Origin: Burkholderiales bacterium RIFCSPHIGHO2_12_FULL_69_20
Lineage (GTDB): Bacteria; Pseudomonadota; Gammaproteobacteria; Burkholderiales; Burkholderiaceae_C
Reading direction: 5' to 3'
Length of the DNA: 64,000 bases
Assembly: GCA_001770815.1 (NCBI GenBank)
Contig: MESD01000023.1
Coordinates: 1 to 64,000, forward strand
Of the stretch, positions 36,917-44,650 are shown in pieces. Below the pieces are notes generated by a model. That model searched no databases. It was not told the DNA's origin and saw only the letters and a program-made list of their open reading frames with translations. The position numbers and the translations under genes were made by a program. The stretch's first letter is position 1, and the number at the start of each line of letters is the position of its first letter.

Positions 36917-38914
36917 TCAGCCCCTCAGCAGCTTGGCCTCGGCCAGCGACAGCGGTTCGGGCAGGCCCGACAGCACCAGCGTGTCGCCGGCGGTCAGCAG
37001 CAGGTCGTCGATCGCGTCGACCACCCGCCCGCTGGCCTGGCGCACCGACACCACCTGCACGCCGATGGCATGCAGCGCCTGGTAGCCAAGCGGCTGGCCC
37101 ACGCAGGCGGCGGCCACCGGCAGCGTCACCGTGCCCAGCCGCGCCTGCTGGCGCTCTTCGGGGCTGTCGTCGTCGCTGCCGTGGAAGTAGCCGCGCAGCA
37201 GGTGATAACGCGCATCGCGCGCGTCCCGCGTGATGCGGATGACCCGCTGCATCGGCACGCCCACCAGTGCCAGCGCCTGCGCGGCCAGCATCAGCGAGCC
37301 CTCGATCGCCTCGGGCACCACCTCGGTGGCGCCGGCGTCGCGCAGGCGCTCCAGGTCGGTGTCGTCGATGGTGCGCACGATCACCGGCACGGTGGGCGCA
37401 TGCTCGCGCACCAGGCCCAGGATCTTCAGCGCCGAGGGCGTGTCGTGGTAACTCACCACCACCGCGCTGGCGCGCGCCAGGCCGGCCGCCATCAGGCTGG
37501 GCAGGCGCGCCGCGTCGCCGAACACCACGCTCTGGCCGGCGGCCGCGGCCTGGCGCACGCGGTCGGGGTCGAGGTCGAGTGCCATGTACGGGATGTGCTC
37601 CTGGTCCAGCAGCCGGGCCAGGTTCTGGCCGCTGCGGCCATAGCCGGCAATGATCACGTGGGCCTCGGTCCTGATCGACTTCTTGGCGATCGATGTCAGC
37701 TGCACCGATTGCATCAACCACTCGTTGGCCGACAGCTTCATCACGATCCGGTTGCTGTTGAGGATGATGAACGGCGTGGCCAGCATCGACAGCACCATGC
37801 AGGCCAGCACCGGGCTGACCCATTGCGGATCGACCAGGCCGCGGTCGGCGCCCAGCGTCAGCAGCACGAAGCCGAATTCACCGGCCTGCGCCAGGTACAG
37901 GCCGGTGCGGATGGCCACCCCCGGCGTGGCCCGGAAGGCCCGGGCCAGCCCGGCCACCAGCACCGCCTTGACCAGCACCGGCCCCAGGCCGAGCAGCGCC
38001 ACCAGGAACCACTGGTCGATCACCGGCCGCCAGTCGAGCTTCATGCCGATGGTGATGAAGAACAGCCCCAGCAGCACGTCGTGAAAGGGCCGGATGTCGG
38101 CTTCGACCTGGTGCTTGAATTCGGTCTCGGCAATCAGCATGCCGGCGACGAAGGCGCCCAGCGCCAGCGACAGCCCGGCATGCTCGGTCAGCCAGGCCAG
38201 GCCCAGCGTGACCAGCAGCAGGTTCAGCACGAACAGCTCTTCGCTCTTGCGCCGCGCCACCAGCGTGAGCCACCAGCGCATCACCCGCTGGCCACCCACC
38301 AGCAGCAGGGTGAGCAGCACCGTGGCCTTGACCAGCGCCAGGCCCAGCGCGCGGGCCATGTCCTCACCGCTGTCGCCCAGCGCCGGGATCAGCACCAGCA
38401 GCGGCACCACGGCCAAGTCCTGGAACAGCAGCACGCCCATCACGCGGCGGCCGTGCTCGCTCTCCAGCTCCAGCCGCTCGGCCATCATCTTCACCACGAT
38501 GGCGGTCGACGACATCGCCATCGCCGCGCCCAGCACCACCGCGCCCTGCCAGCTCAGGCCCCACTGCACGCCCAGCCAGCCGAAGCCCACGGCCAGCATC
38601 ACATTGCCGGCCACCGCGCCCAGCACGGTGAGCAGCACCTGCGACAAGCCCAGACCGAACACCAACGTGCGCATGCTGCGCAGCTTGGGCAGGTTGAACT
38701 CCAGCCCGATCACGAACATCAGGAACACCACGCCGAACTCGGCCAGGTACTTCACGCCCGCGGTGTCCTTGGCCAGCGCCAGCGCGTTGGGGCCGATCAG
38801 CACGCCCACGGCCAGGTAGCCCAGCATCGGTGGCAGCCGCAGCAATCGGCAGGCCACCACGCCCAGCACGGCGGCCACGAGGTAGAGCAGAACGAGTTCG
38901 AGGGTGGTGGCCAT
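36917..38914 (-). CDS. Cation:proton antiporter with RCK domains (KefB/KefC/YbaL type)
   Basis: A 665-residue CPA2 antiporter. The membrane part (about residues 1-390) has about 12 helices with VFLMFVIGLEFN and a conserved QDLAVVPLL. A cytoplasmic RCK_N domain follows (AHVIIAGYGRSGQNLARLL, a Rossmann NAD-binding motif) and then an RCK_C domain (about 575-660) ending SLAEAKLLRG. It exchanges potassium or sodium for protons under nucleotide control. It is convergent with the export genes and divergent from kdsD; this kef-kdsD pairing is common in Burkholderiales. Whether glutathione gates it, as in E. coli KefB/C, cannot be judged. Confidence 0.92.
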   Translation of the reverse strand: MATTLELVLLYLVAAVLGVVACRLLRLPPMLGYLAVGVLIGPNALALAKDTAGVKYLAEFGVVFLMFVIGLEFNLPKLRSMRTLVFGLGLSQVLLTVLGAVAGNVMLAVGFGWLGVQWGLSWQGAVVLGAAMAMSSTAIVVKMMAERLELESEHGRRVMGVLLFQDLAVVPLLVLIPALGDSGEDMARALGLALVKATVLLTLLLVGGQRVMRWWLTLVARRKSEELFVLNLLLVTLGLAWLTEHAGLSLALGAFVAGMLIAETEFKHQVEADIRPFHDVLLGLFFITIGMKLDWRPVIDQWFLVALLGLGPVLVKAVLVAGLARAFRATPGVAIRTGLYLAQAGEFGFVLLTLGADRGLVDPQWVSPVLACMVLSMLATPFIILNSNRIVMKLSANEWLMQSVQLTSIAKKSIRTEAHVIIAGYGRSGQNLARLLDQEHIPYMALDLDPDRVRQAAAAGQSVVFGDAARLPSLMAAGLARASAVVVSYHDTPSALKILGLVREHAPTVPVIVRTIDDTDLERLRDAGATEVVPEAIEGSLMLAAQALALVGVPMQRVIRITRDARDARYHLLRGYFHGSDDDSPEERQQARLGTVTLPVAAACVGQPLGYQALHAIGVQVVSVRQASGRVVDAIDDLLLTAGDTLVLSGLPEPLSLAEAKLLRG

Positions 38915-39018
38915 GCCGTGCGTTGGCGGGCGGCGCGCGGGGGTGGGCGCCTAGAATCGATGCGAATGTCCCTTCATGCTAAGCGAGCCCGCTGCAGCGG
39001 CACGCCGCGCCGATCACC

Positions 39019-40020
39019 ATGACCGCCAGCGCCCCGTCCCCAGGCCCCTTCAGCGCCGAGCGTGCACTGCAACTGGCCGCGCAGACCTTCGAGATCGAGG
39101 CGCGTGCGCTGCTGGGCCTGGCCGCGCGCCAGGGCAGCGGCTTTGCCGGCGCGGTGGCCGCGATGCTGGCCTGCCGCGGCCGGGTGATCGTGATGGGCAT
39201 GGGCAAGAGCGGCCACGTGGGCCGCAAGATCGCTGCCACGCTGGCGTCCACCGGCACACCGGCGTTCTTCGTGCACCCGGCCGAAGCCAGCCACGGCGAC
39301 CTGGGCATGGTGCAGCCCGGCGATGTGGTGCTGGCCATCAGCAACAGCGGCGATAGCGACGAGCTGGCCGCCATCCTGCCGGCGCTGCGCCGCCTGGGCA
39401 CCACGCTGGTGGCGATGACCGGCAAGCCCGAATCGATGCTGGCCGGCCATGCCGACCATGTGCTCAGCAGCGCGGTCGACCAGGAGGCCTGCCCGCTGAA
39501 CCTGGCGCCCACCGCCAGCACCACCGCGCAGATGGCGCTGGGCGACGCGCTGGCCGTGGCGCTGCTCGATGCCCGCGGCTTCAAGCAAGAAGACTTCGCC
39601 CGCTCGCACCCCGGCGGCGCGCTGGGCCGCAAGCTGCTGGTGCATGTGGCCGACCTGATGGTGCAGGGCGACGCGCTGCCCACGGTGGCGCCCGACACCC
39701 CGTTCATCGACATGATGCGCACCATGTCGGCCAAGGGCCTGGGCACGGCGCTGGTGGTGAATGGCGATCGCCAACTGCTCGGCATCTTCACCGACGGCGA
39801 CCTGCGCCGCCAGGTCGAGCGCGGCGCCGACCTGCGCACGCTGACCGCCGGTGCGGTGATGCACCCGCGGCCCAAGACCATCCGCGCTGATGCACTGGCG
39901 GTGGCCGCGGCCGAGCTGATGGAGCAGCACCGCATCACCGCGGTGGCGGTGCTCGATGCCGATGGCCGGCTGGCGGGCCTGCTGGCCATCGGCGACCTGA
40001 TGCGCGCGAAAGTCGTCTGA
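39019..40020 (+). CDS. kdsD: D-arabinose 5-phosphate isomerase
   Basis: A 333-residue enzyme that converts ribulose 5-phosphate to arabinose 5-phosphate, the first step of Kdo synthesis for lipopolysaccharide. The SIS sugar-isomerase domain (about 30-190) has MGMGKSGHVGRKIAATLAS and HGDLGM with SNSGDSDE; two CBS domains follow (VADLMV..., VMHPRPKTI..., LAGLLAIGDLMRA). A TAGAAT hexamer at 38952-38957 may be part of its promoter. The stop overlaps the kdsC start by one base, so the two are coupled. Confidence 0.96.
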   Translation: MTASAPSPGPFSAERALQLAAQTFEIEARALLGLAARQGSGFAGAVAAMLACRGRVIVMGMGKSGHVGRKIAATLASTGTPAFFVHPAEASHGDLGMVQPGDVVLAISNSGDSDELAAILPALRRLGTTLVAMTGKPESMLAGHADHVLSSAVDQEACPLNLAPTASTTAQMALGDALAVALLDARGFKQEDFARSHPGGALGRKLLVHVADLMVQGDALPTVAPDTPFIDMMRTMSAKGLGTALVVNGDRQLLGIFTDGDLRRQVERGADLRTLTAGAVMHPRPKTIRADALAVAAAELMEQHRITAVAVLDADGRLAGLLAIGDLMRAKVV

Positions 40021-40589
40021 TGTCGGCGCTGGTCTTCCCGCCCGAATTGCTGCTGCGCGCGCAGGGCGGTGGCCTGGGGCTGCAGGCGGCGATCTTCGAC
40101 GTGGACGGAGTGCTCACCGACGGGCGGCTGTTCATCGGCGAGCAGGGCGAGCTGTTCAAGGCCTTCCACGTGCTCGACGGCCATGGCCTGAAGCTGCTGG
40201 CCCGGGTGGGCATCGCGCCGATCATCATCACCGGGCGCGATTCACCGGCGGTGCGCCGGCGCATGGCCGACCTGGGGCTGGCCGATGCGCACTACGGCGT
40301 GGCCGACAAGCTGGCGGTGGCCGAGGCCTTGCTGGCCCAGCGCGGCCTGGCCTGGCCGCAGGTGGCGGTGATCGGCGACGACTGGCCCGACCTGCCGCTG
40401 CTGGCGCGCGCCGGCTTCGCCTGCGCGCCGGCCAATGCGCATGCCGAGGCCAAGGCGCTGGCCCACCATGTCACCACCGCACGCGGCGGCGAAGGCGCGG
40501 CGCGCGAGTTCTGCGACCTGCTGCTGATGGCCTGCGGGTCTTATGCCGCGTTGCTGCAGGCGCACCAGGGCACGCTGGATGCGCGCTGA
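40020..40589 (+). CDS. kdsC: 3-deoxy-D-manno-octulosonate 8-phosphate phosphatase
   Basis: A 189-residue HAD-superfamily C0 phosphatase that removes phosphate from Kdo 8-phosphate. Motif I is FDVDGVLTDG with both catalytic aspartates, motif II is IIITGRDS, the lysine is in VADKLAV, and motif IV is IGDDWPDLPLL. The protein is a normal length for the family, which acts as a tetramer in the cytoplasm. It lies between kdsD and lptC in the same operon. Confidence 0.96.
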   Translation: MSALVFPPELLLRAQGGGLGLQAAIFDVDGVLTDGRLFIGEQGELFKAFHVLDGHGLKLLARVGIAPIIITGRDSPAVRRRMADLGLADAHYGVADKLAVAEALLAQRGLAWPQVAVIGDDWPDLPLLARAGFACAPANAHAEAKALAHHVTTARGGEGAAREFCDLLLMACGSYAALLQAHQGTLDAR

Positions 40590-40610
40590 GCGGTCCGCCG
40601 GGGCCGTGGC

Positions 40611-41375
40611 ATGACGCGCCCCGAGCTGCACCTGCCCGATCTGCCCGAAGTGACGGTGCAGCTGCCGCTGCCCGAGCTGCATCCGGCGGATCCATTGCAC
40701 GCCGGCCAGCCGCCGCGGGTGGCGCAACCCTGGGGCTACCGGCTGCGGCAGGCGCTGTCGTCCTACCTGCCGCTGCTGCTGATGGCGCTGCTGGCGGCGT
40801 CCACCTGGTGGCTGGTGCGCAACACGCCGCAGGCCCCGGGTGATCGCGCCGAGGCGCCACCGCGCCAGGAGCCCGACTACACCATGACCGGCTTCGCCAT
40901 CACCCGCTTTGGGCCCGACGGCCGCGTGGTGCTGCGCATCGCCGGCGAAGCGATGCGCCACTACCCGGCCACCGACCGGCTCGAAATCGAAGGCGTGCGC
41001 ATCCACGCCATCGCCCCCGACGGCCGCACCACCGACGCCACCGCGCAGCGCGCGCTGGCCAATGGCGACGGCAGCGAGGTGCAACTGCTGGGCGGCGCCC
41101 AGGTGGTCAGCCAGCTCGAAGGCACCGAGGTGCTGGAGGTGCAGGGCGAGTTTCTGCATGCCTTCCTGCGCTTCGAGCGCCTGCGCTCGCACCTGCCGGT
41201 GCGGGTGCGCCACGGTGGCACCGAGACCCGCGCCGGCGGGCTGGAGTACGACCACCTGCAGCAGCAGCTGACGCTCAACGGCCCGGTGCGTGCCACGCTG
41301 ATGCCCGGTGTGCGCGCGCGGCCGGCCAAGCCCCCGGCCGTTTCAACCGCCCCAACCGCCAAGATCGCACGATGA
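40611..41375 (+). CDS. lptC: LPS export protein LptC
   Basis: A 254-residue single-pass inner-membrane protein that links the LptBFG exporter to the periplasmic LptA bridge. The membrane helix is at about 49-66 (YLPLLLMALLAASTWWLV); the periplasmic part has beta-jellyroll repeats such as YTMTGFAITRFGPDGRVVLRI (in pieces), MRHYP and TDRLEIEGVRIHAI. The N-terminal 45 residues form an acidic, proline-rich cytoplasmic tail, a little longer than usual. It overlaps the next gene by four bases. The expected lptA and lptB do not follow. Confidence 0.88.
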   Translation: MTRPELHLPDLPEVTVQLPLPELHPADPLHAGQPPRVAQPWGYRLRQALSSYLPLLLMALLAASTWWLVRNTPQAPGDRAEAPPRQEPDYTMTGFAITRFGPDGRVVLRIAGEAMRHYPATDRLEIEGVRIHAIAPDGRTTDATAQRALANGDGSEVQLLGGAQVVSQLEGTEVLEVQGEFLHAFLRFERLRSHLPVRVRHGGTETRAGGLEYDHLQQQLTLNGPVRATLMPGVRARPAKPPAVSTAPTAKIAR

Positions 41376-42151
41376 ACCCCAGCCCGTTGGTCTTCATCAC
41401 CGGTGCGTCCAGCGGCATCGGCCAGGCGCTGGCGCTGCGCTACCACCGCGCCGGCTGGCGCCTGGCCCTGGTGGCCCGGCGGGTGGACGAGGTGCGGCAA
41501 TGGGCGGCCGCGCAGGGCATCGCCGCGGGGCAGCTGGCGGTGTACGCCGCCGACGTGCGCGAGGTCGAGGCCATCATCGCCGCCGGCCGTGCCTGCATCG
41601 CCGAGCTGGGCCTGCCCGACGTGGTGATCGCCAACGCCGGCATCAGCGTGGGCATGGACACCGCCGATGTGGCCGATCTGGCGGTGATGCGCCGCACGCT
41701 GGAGACCAACGTGCTGGGCATGGCGGCCACCTTCCAGCCCTTCGTCGCGGCGATGGGCCAACGTGGCAGCGGTGCGCTGGTGGGCATCGCCAGCGTGGCC
41801 GGCATCCGAGGCCTGCCCGGCCACGGCGCCTATTGCGCCAGCAAGGCCGCGGTGATCAGCTACTGCGAGAGCCTGCGCGGTGAATGCCGTCACCAGGGCG
41901 TGAAGGTGGTCACCATCGCGCCGGGCTACATCGACACCCCGCTGACCCGCCGCAACCGTTACGCCATGCCCTTCCTGATGCCTGCGGAGGCCTTTGCCGA
42001 CCGTGCCTTCCGGCACATCGCCGCGGGTGCGCGGTTCCGGGTGATCCCCTGGCAGATGGGCGTGGTGGCCGCGCTGCTGCGCATCCTGCCCGACGCCCTG
42101 TTCGACCGGCTGCTCGCCGGCCGGCCGCGCAAGCGCCGCCAGCACGAGTAG
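41372..42151 (+). CDS. Short-chain dehydrogenase/reductase
   Basis: A 259-residue classical SDR. It has the cofactor motif TGASSGIG, NAG at about 85, the catalytic serine in IASVAGIRG and YCASK. The segment VARRVDE after beta strand 2 suggests NADP preference. The C-terminus is basic and follows a hydrophobic stretch (MGVVAALLRILPDALFDRLL) that may associate with membrane. It starts within the lptC stop (ATGA), so it is translated with the LPS genes. Substrate unknown. Confidence 0.9.
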   Translation: MNPSPLVFITGASSGIGQALALRYHRAGWRLALVARRVDEVRQWAAAQGIAAGQLAVYAADVREVEAIIAAGRACIAELGLPDVVIANAGISVGMDTADVADLAVMRRTLETNVLGMAATFQPFVAAMGQRGSGALVGIASVAGIRGLPGHGAYCASKAAVISYCESLRGECRHQGVKVVTIAPGYIDTPLTRRNRYAMPFLMPAEAFADRAFRHIAAGARFRVIPWQMGVVAALLRILPDALFDRLLAGRPRKRRQHE

Positions 42152-42211
42152 CCAGGCCTCCGCCGCCATGGCCCAGGTCGATCCGGTCCGGACAAGCTTA
42201 GCCCGGGCATG

Positions 42212-42236
42212 AAAAAAGGCGCCGTCAGGCGCCCTT
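42212..42236 (-). terminator. Intrinsic terminator of the RRM gene
   Basis: Reading leftward: GGCGCC-TGAC-GGCGCC followed by six T. It lies about 40 bases after the stop of the RNA-binding protein gene. A second six-base hairpin, TCGGTC-GCGAAG-GACCGA, at 42252-42269 precedes it. Confidence 0.85.
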
Positions 42237-42276
42237 CGTCATCTGGCCGGGTCGGTCGCGAAGGACCGATCAACGA

Positions 42277-42852
42277 TCAGTAGCCTTGGCTGCCACCGCC
42301 GCCGTAGCCACCACCGCTGCCGCCGCCGCCACGCGGGCCGCGGCCGGTGCCGTAGGGGCTGCGGCCACCGCCGCCACCACCTGCGCCGCCACCACCACCG
42401 CCGTAGCCACCGCCGCCACCGCTGCCACCACCACCGTAGCCGCCGCCACCGCCGCTGCGGCTACCGCCACCGCCGCCGCCGCCGTAGCCGCCACCACCGC
42501 TGCTGCCACCGCCGCCGTAGCCACCACCACCGCTGCGGCTACCACCGCCGCCGCCGCCGTAGCCGCCACCACCGCCGCCGTAACCGCCACCAGCCGGACG
42601 CTCTTCGCGCGGGCGGGCCTCATTGACGACGATCGCACGGCCTTCCAGGGGTTGGCCGTTCATCGCGTTCATCGCGGCTTGCGCCTCAGCGGGCGAAGAC
42701 ATCTCGACAAAACCGAAGCCCTTGGAGCGGCCGGTTTCGCGGTCCATCATCACCTTGGCCGACGTGACGCTGCCAAATTGACCAAATGCCTGCTGCAGGG
42801 ATTCGTCGCGGACCGAGTAGGCGAGGTTGCCGACGTAAAGCTTGTTTCCCAT
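42277..42852 (-). CDS. Glycine-rich RNA-binding protein (RRM)
   Basis: A 191-residue protein with one RRM domain (residues 1-80; RNP2 LYVGNL, RNP1 KGFGFVEM) followed by a long low-complexity tail of GGGYGGG and GGSRSGGG units. Bacterial RRM proteins of this type, as in cyanobacteria and betaproteobacteria, are often cold-induced and bind single-stranded RNA. The tail is much longer than the RRM and resembles condensate-forming plant glycine-rich proteins. A Shine-Dalgarno AAGGAG precedes the ATG at 42852 and lies in an inverted repeat that could hide it. The gene is monocistronic with a strong terminator. Confidence 0.93.
   Translation of the reverse strand: MGNKLYVGNLAYSVRDESLQQAFGQFGSVTSAKVMMDRETGRSKGFGFVEMSSPAEAQAAMNAMNGQPLEGRAIVVNEARPREERPAGGGYGGGGGGYGGGGGGSRSGGGGYGGGGSSGGGGYGGGGGGGSRSGGGGGYGGGGSGGGGGYGGGGGGAGGGGGGRSPYGTGRGPRGGGGSGGGYGGGGSQGY
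42290..42600. repeat. Simple-sequence repeats encoding the Gly-rich tail
   Basis: Runs of CCGCCACC and ACCGCCGTAG-like units encode GGGYGGGG and SRSGGG on the leftward strand. Slippage or unequal recombination could change tail length in frame, since units are multiples of three. Confidence 0.7.
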
Positions 42853-42857
42853 GAGGG

Positions 42858-42896
42858 GAAGCTCCTTCTCAAGAAAAGTAAACCATGTGGAGCTTC
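42858..42896 (-). promoter_or_regulatory. Inverted repeat covering the RRM ribosome-binding site
   Basis: In the leftward message GAAGCTCC (42896-42889) can pair perfectly with GGAGCTTC (42865-42858) over a 23-base loop. The second arm includes most of the Shine-Dalgarno AAGGAG, and the start codon is only five bases beyond it. A folded leader would block translation. Confidence 0.45.
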
Positions 42897-43034
42897 TACC
42901 CAGCGTGAAACACTCAAGCTACAGGCGCCGTCTCCAGACACGGGCCGAAGGCGCACACGCCCTCGCAGCTGATTATGGTGGCAAAAGCCGAGGCGCCACC
43001 AGCGCACCATGGCGAGGGCTAACCCGCAAGTATC

Positions 43035-43988
43035 ATGAGTGTTGTCATGCGGGTACAACCGATCGAACACGGCGCCCTGCAGGCGCTCAATGCGGTGCTT
43101 CAAAGCATCGAATCGGTGCGCAATGCACGCGCCTTGTACCTGTTGATGCTGGCCTTTGCCGGCGCCGGCCTGCTGATGACGATGGCGATCTCGGCGCTGG
43201 CGCGCGAAGCCGCCCTGGCCGCCGCGCTGTGGGTGGGTGGTGCCTTCTTCGTGCTGTTCTACACCAGCAATGCCGCCGGCCTGGTGTTGATGGACGAGGC
43301 CTGTGGCCGGCCGATCCGGCTGCCGGGCGAGGCGCTGCGTGATGCGCTGGGCTGCGCGCACCGGTTGCTGGCGGTGGTGCTGATCGTGCTGGCGGCCACC
43401 GTGCTGCTGGGCGCGGTGGTGGCCGCATTGCTCTATGTAGCGCGCCTGCCCGGGCTGGGGCCGTCGCTGCTGGGCGTGCTGGTGCCGCTGGCCGTGCCGG
43501 CACTCGGCCTGGCGCTGGTGGCGCTGGTGGCGCTGGTGGGCCCGGTGGCGGCGCCGGCGGTGTGGTCGGGGCTGGGCGTGGGCGCGGTGCTGGCGCTGCT
43601 GCTGCGCCAGGTGCGACGGCGCTTTGCCCATGCGCTGATGCTGTCGGCAGCGGTCAGCCTGCTGACGGCGGCGGTGGCCGGCCTGGTCAGCGTGGTCGTG
43701 CTGGCGGGTGGCCGCGCGCTGCTGGCGCTGGCGGTGTGGGGCGTGGGCATCGAGCTGGCGCCGCAGCCGTTTCTGGCCGCGCTGTTCGGCCAGGGCCTGC
43801 GGCTGGCGCCTGGTGCGCCGCCGCTGTCGGCCCATACCTCGGCGGCGATCAGCGGCGCCGGGGTGGTGTTTGCGCTCGGGCTGGTGGTGCCCGGCGTGGT
43901 GTACCTTCGCGGCCTTTGCGAGCTGTACCTCGCGCTGCGCCGCAGCGACGGTGATCACCCGCCCGCCATCACCGAGGCCACGCCATGA
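43035..43988 (+). CDS. Hypothetical multi-pass membrane protein
   Basis: A 317-residue protein I do not recognise as a named family. It has about seven hydrophobic segments (for example LLAVVLIVLAATVLLGAVVAAL, VLVPLAVPALGLALVALVALVGPVAAP in pieces), alanine/leucine/valine-rich, with a short charged N-terminus (QSIESVRNARA). The plan resembles Burkholderiales proteins of unknown function that sit next to other membrane genes. It overlaps marC by four bases (ATGA), so the two are co-translated. An alternative start at ATG 43047 is possible because TATCAT at 43031-43036 may be a -10 element. Confidence 0.75.
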   Translation: MSVVMRVQPIEHGALQALNAVLQSIESVRNARALYLLMLAFAGAGLLMTMAISALAREAALAAALWVGGAFFVLFYTSNAAGLVLMDEACGRPIRLPGEALRDALGCAHRLLAVVLIVLAATVLLGAVVAALLYVARLPGLGPSLLGVLVPLAVPALGLALVALVALVGPVAAPAVWSGLGVGAVLALLLRQVRRRFAHALMLSAAVSLLTAAVAGLVSVVVLAGGRALLALAVWGVGIELAPQPFLAALFGQGLRLAPGAPPLSAHTSAAISGAGVVFALGLVVPGVVYLRGLCELYLALRRSDGDHPPAITEATP

Positions 43989-44644
43989 CCCCACCGCCGC
44001 TGGACCTGCTCAAGCCGCTGATCGCGCTGCTGGCGATCGTCAACCCGATCGGTGCAGTGCCGTTCTTCCTGGCCTTCACCCAGGGCCTGGGCCGCGAGCA
44101 GCGCCAGCGCACGCTGCGCATCAGCGCCTTCTCGGCCTTCTGCGTGATCGCCATCAGCGGCCTGGCGGGGCTGCAGATCATCAACTTCTTCGGCATCTCG
44201 ATCGCCTCGTTCCAGGTGGGCGGCGGCATGTTGCTGCTGCTGTCGGCGCTGCACATGCTCAACGCCCAGCCGGCCGAGAGCGGCAAGGACGAGCTGGTCG
44301 AGGGCCAGAACCGGGCCGATGCCGGTGTCAGTGTGGCGGTGGTGCCGCTGACCATCCCGCTGCTCACCGGCCCGGCCACGATTTCCACCGTGGTGATCTA
44401 TGCCGAGAAGACCCAGACCTTTCTGCAGCATGCGGTGCTGGTGGGCTACGGCGTGGTGATCGGCCTGGCCACCTACGCGGCCTTTGCCGCGTCGGGCCGC
44501 ATCGCCAAGGTGCTGGGCCGCACCGGCATCAACGTGATGACCCGGCTGATGGGCCTGATCCTGGCGGCGATGGCCGTCGAGCTGCTGGCCGACGGGCTGG
44601 TGAAACTGTTCCCCATCCTGGCCAGCCCGACGCTGCGCCACTGA
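43985..44644 (+). CDS. MarC-family integral membrane protein
   Basis: A 219-residue protein with about six membrane helices. The family motif AIVNPIGAVPFFLAF near the N-terminus and LTGPATISTVV in the middle are clear. MarC/UPF0056 proteins were once linked to antibiotic resistance but their transport role is unsettled. It is coupled to the preceding membrane protein and six bases upstream of the GMC oxidoreductase gene. Confidence 0.9.
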   Translation: MTPPPLDLLKPLIALLAIVNPIGAVPFFLAFTQGLGREQRQRTLRISAFSAFCVIAISGLAGLQIINFFGISIASFQVGGGMLLLLSALHMLNAQPAESGKDELVEGQNRADAGVSVAVVPLTIPLLTGPATISTVVIYAEKTQTFLQHAVLVGYGVVIGLATYAAFAASGRIAKVLGRTGINVMTRLMGLILAAMAVELLADGLVKLFPILASPTLRH

Positions 44645-44650
44645 CCGGTC

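Noticed and set aside
36917..38914. Antiporter gene as part of the export system
   Set aside because: It is on the opposite strand, convergent, and belongs with kdsD in the usual Burkholderiales arrangement.
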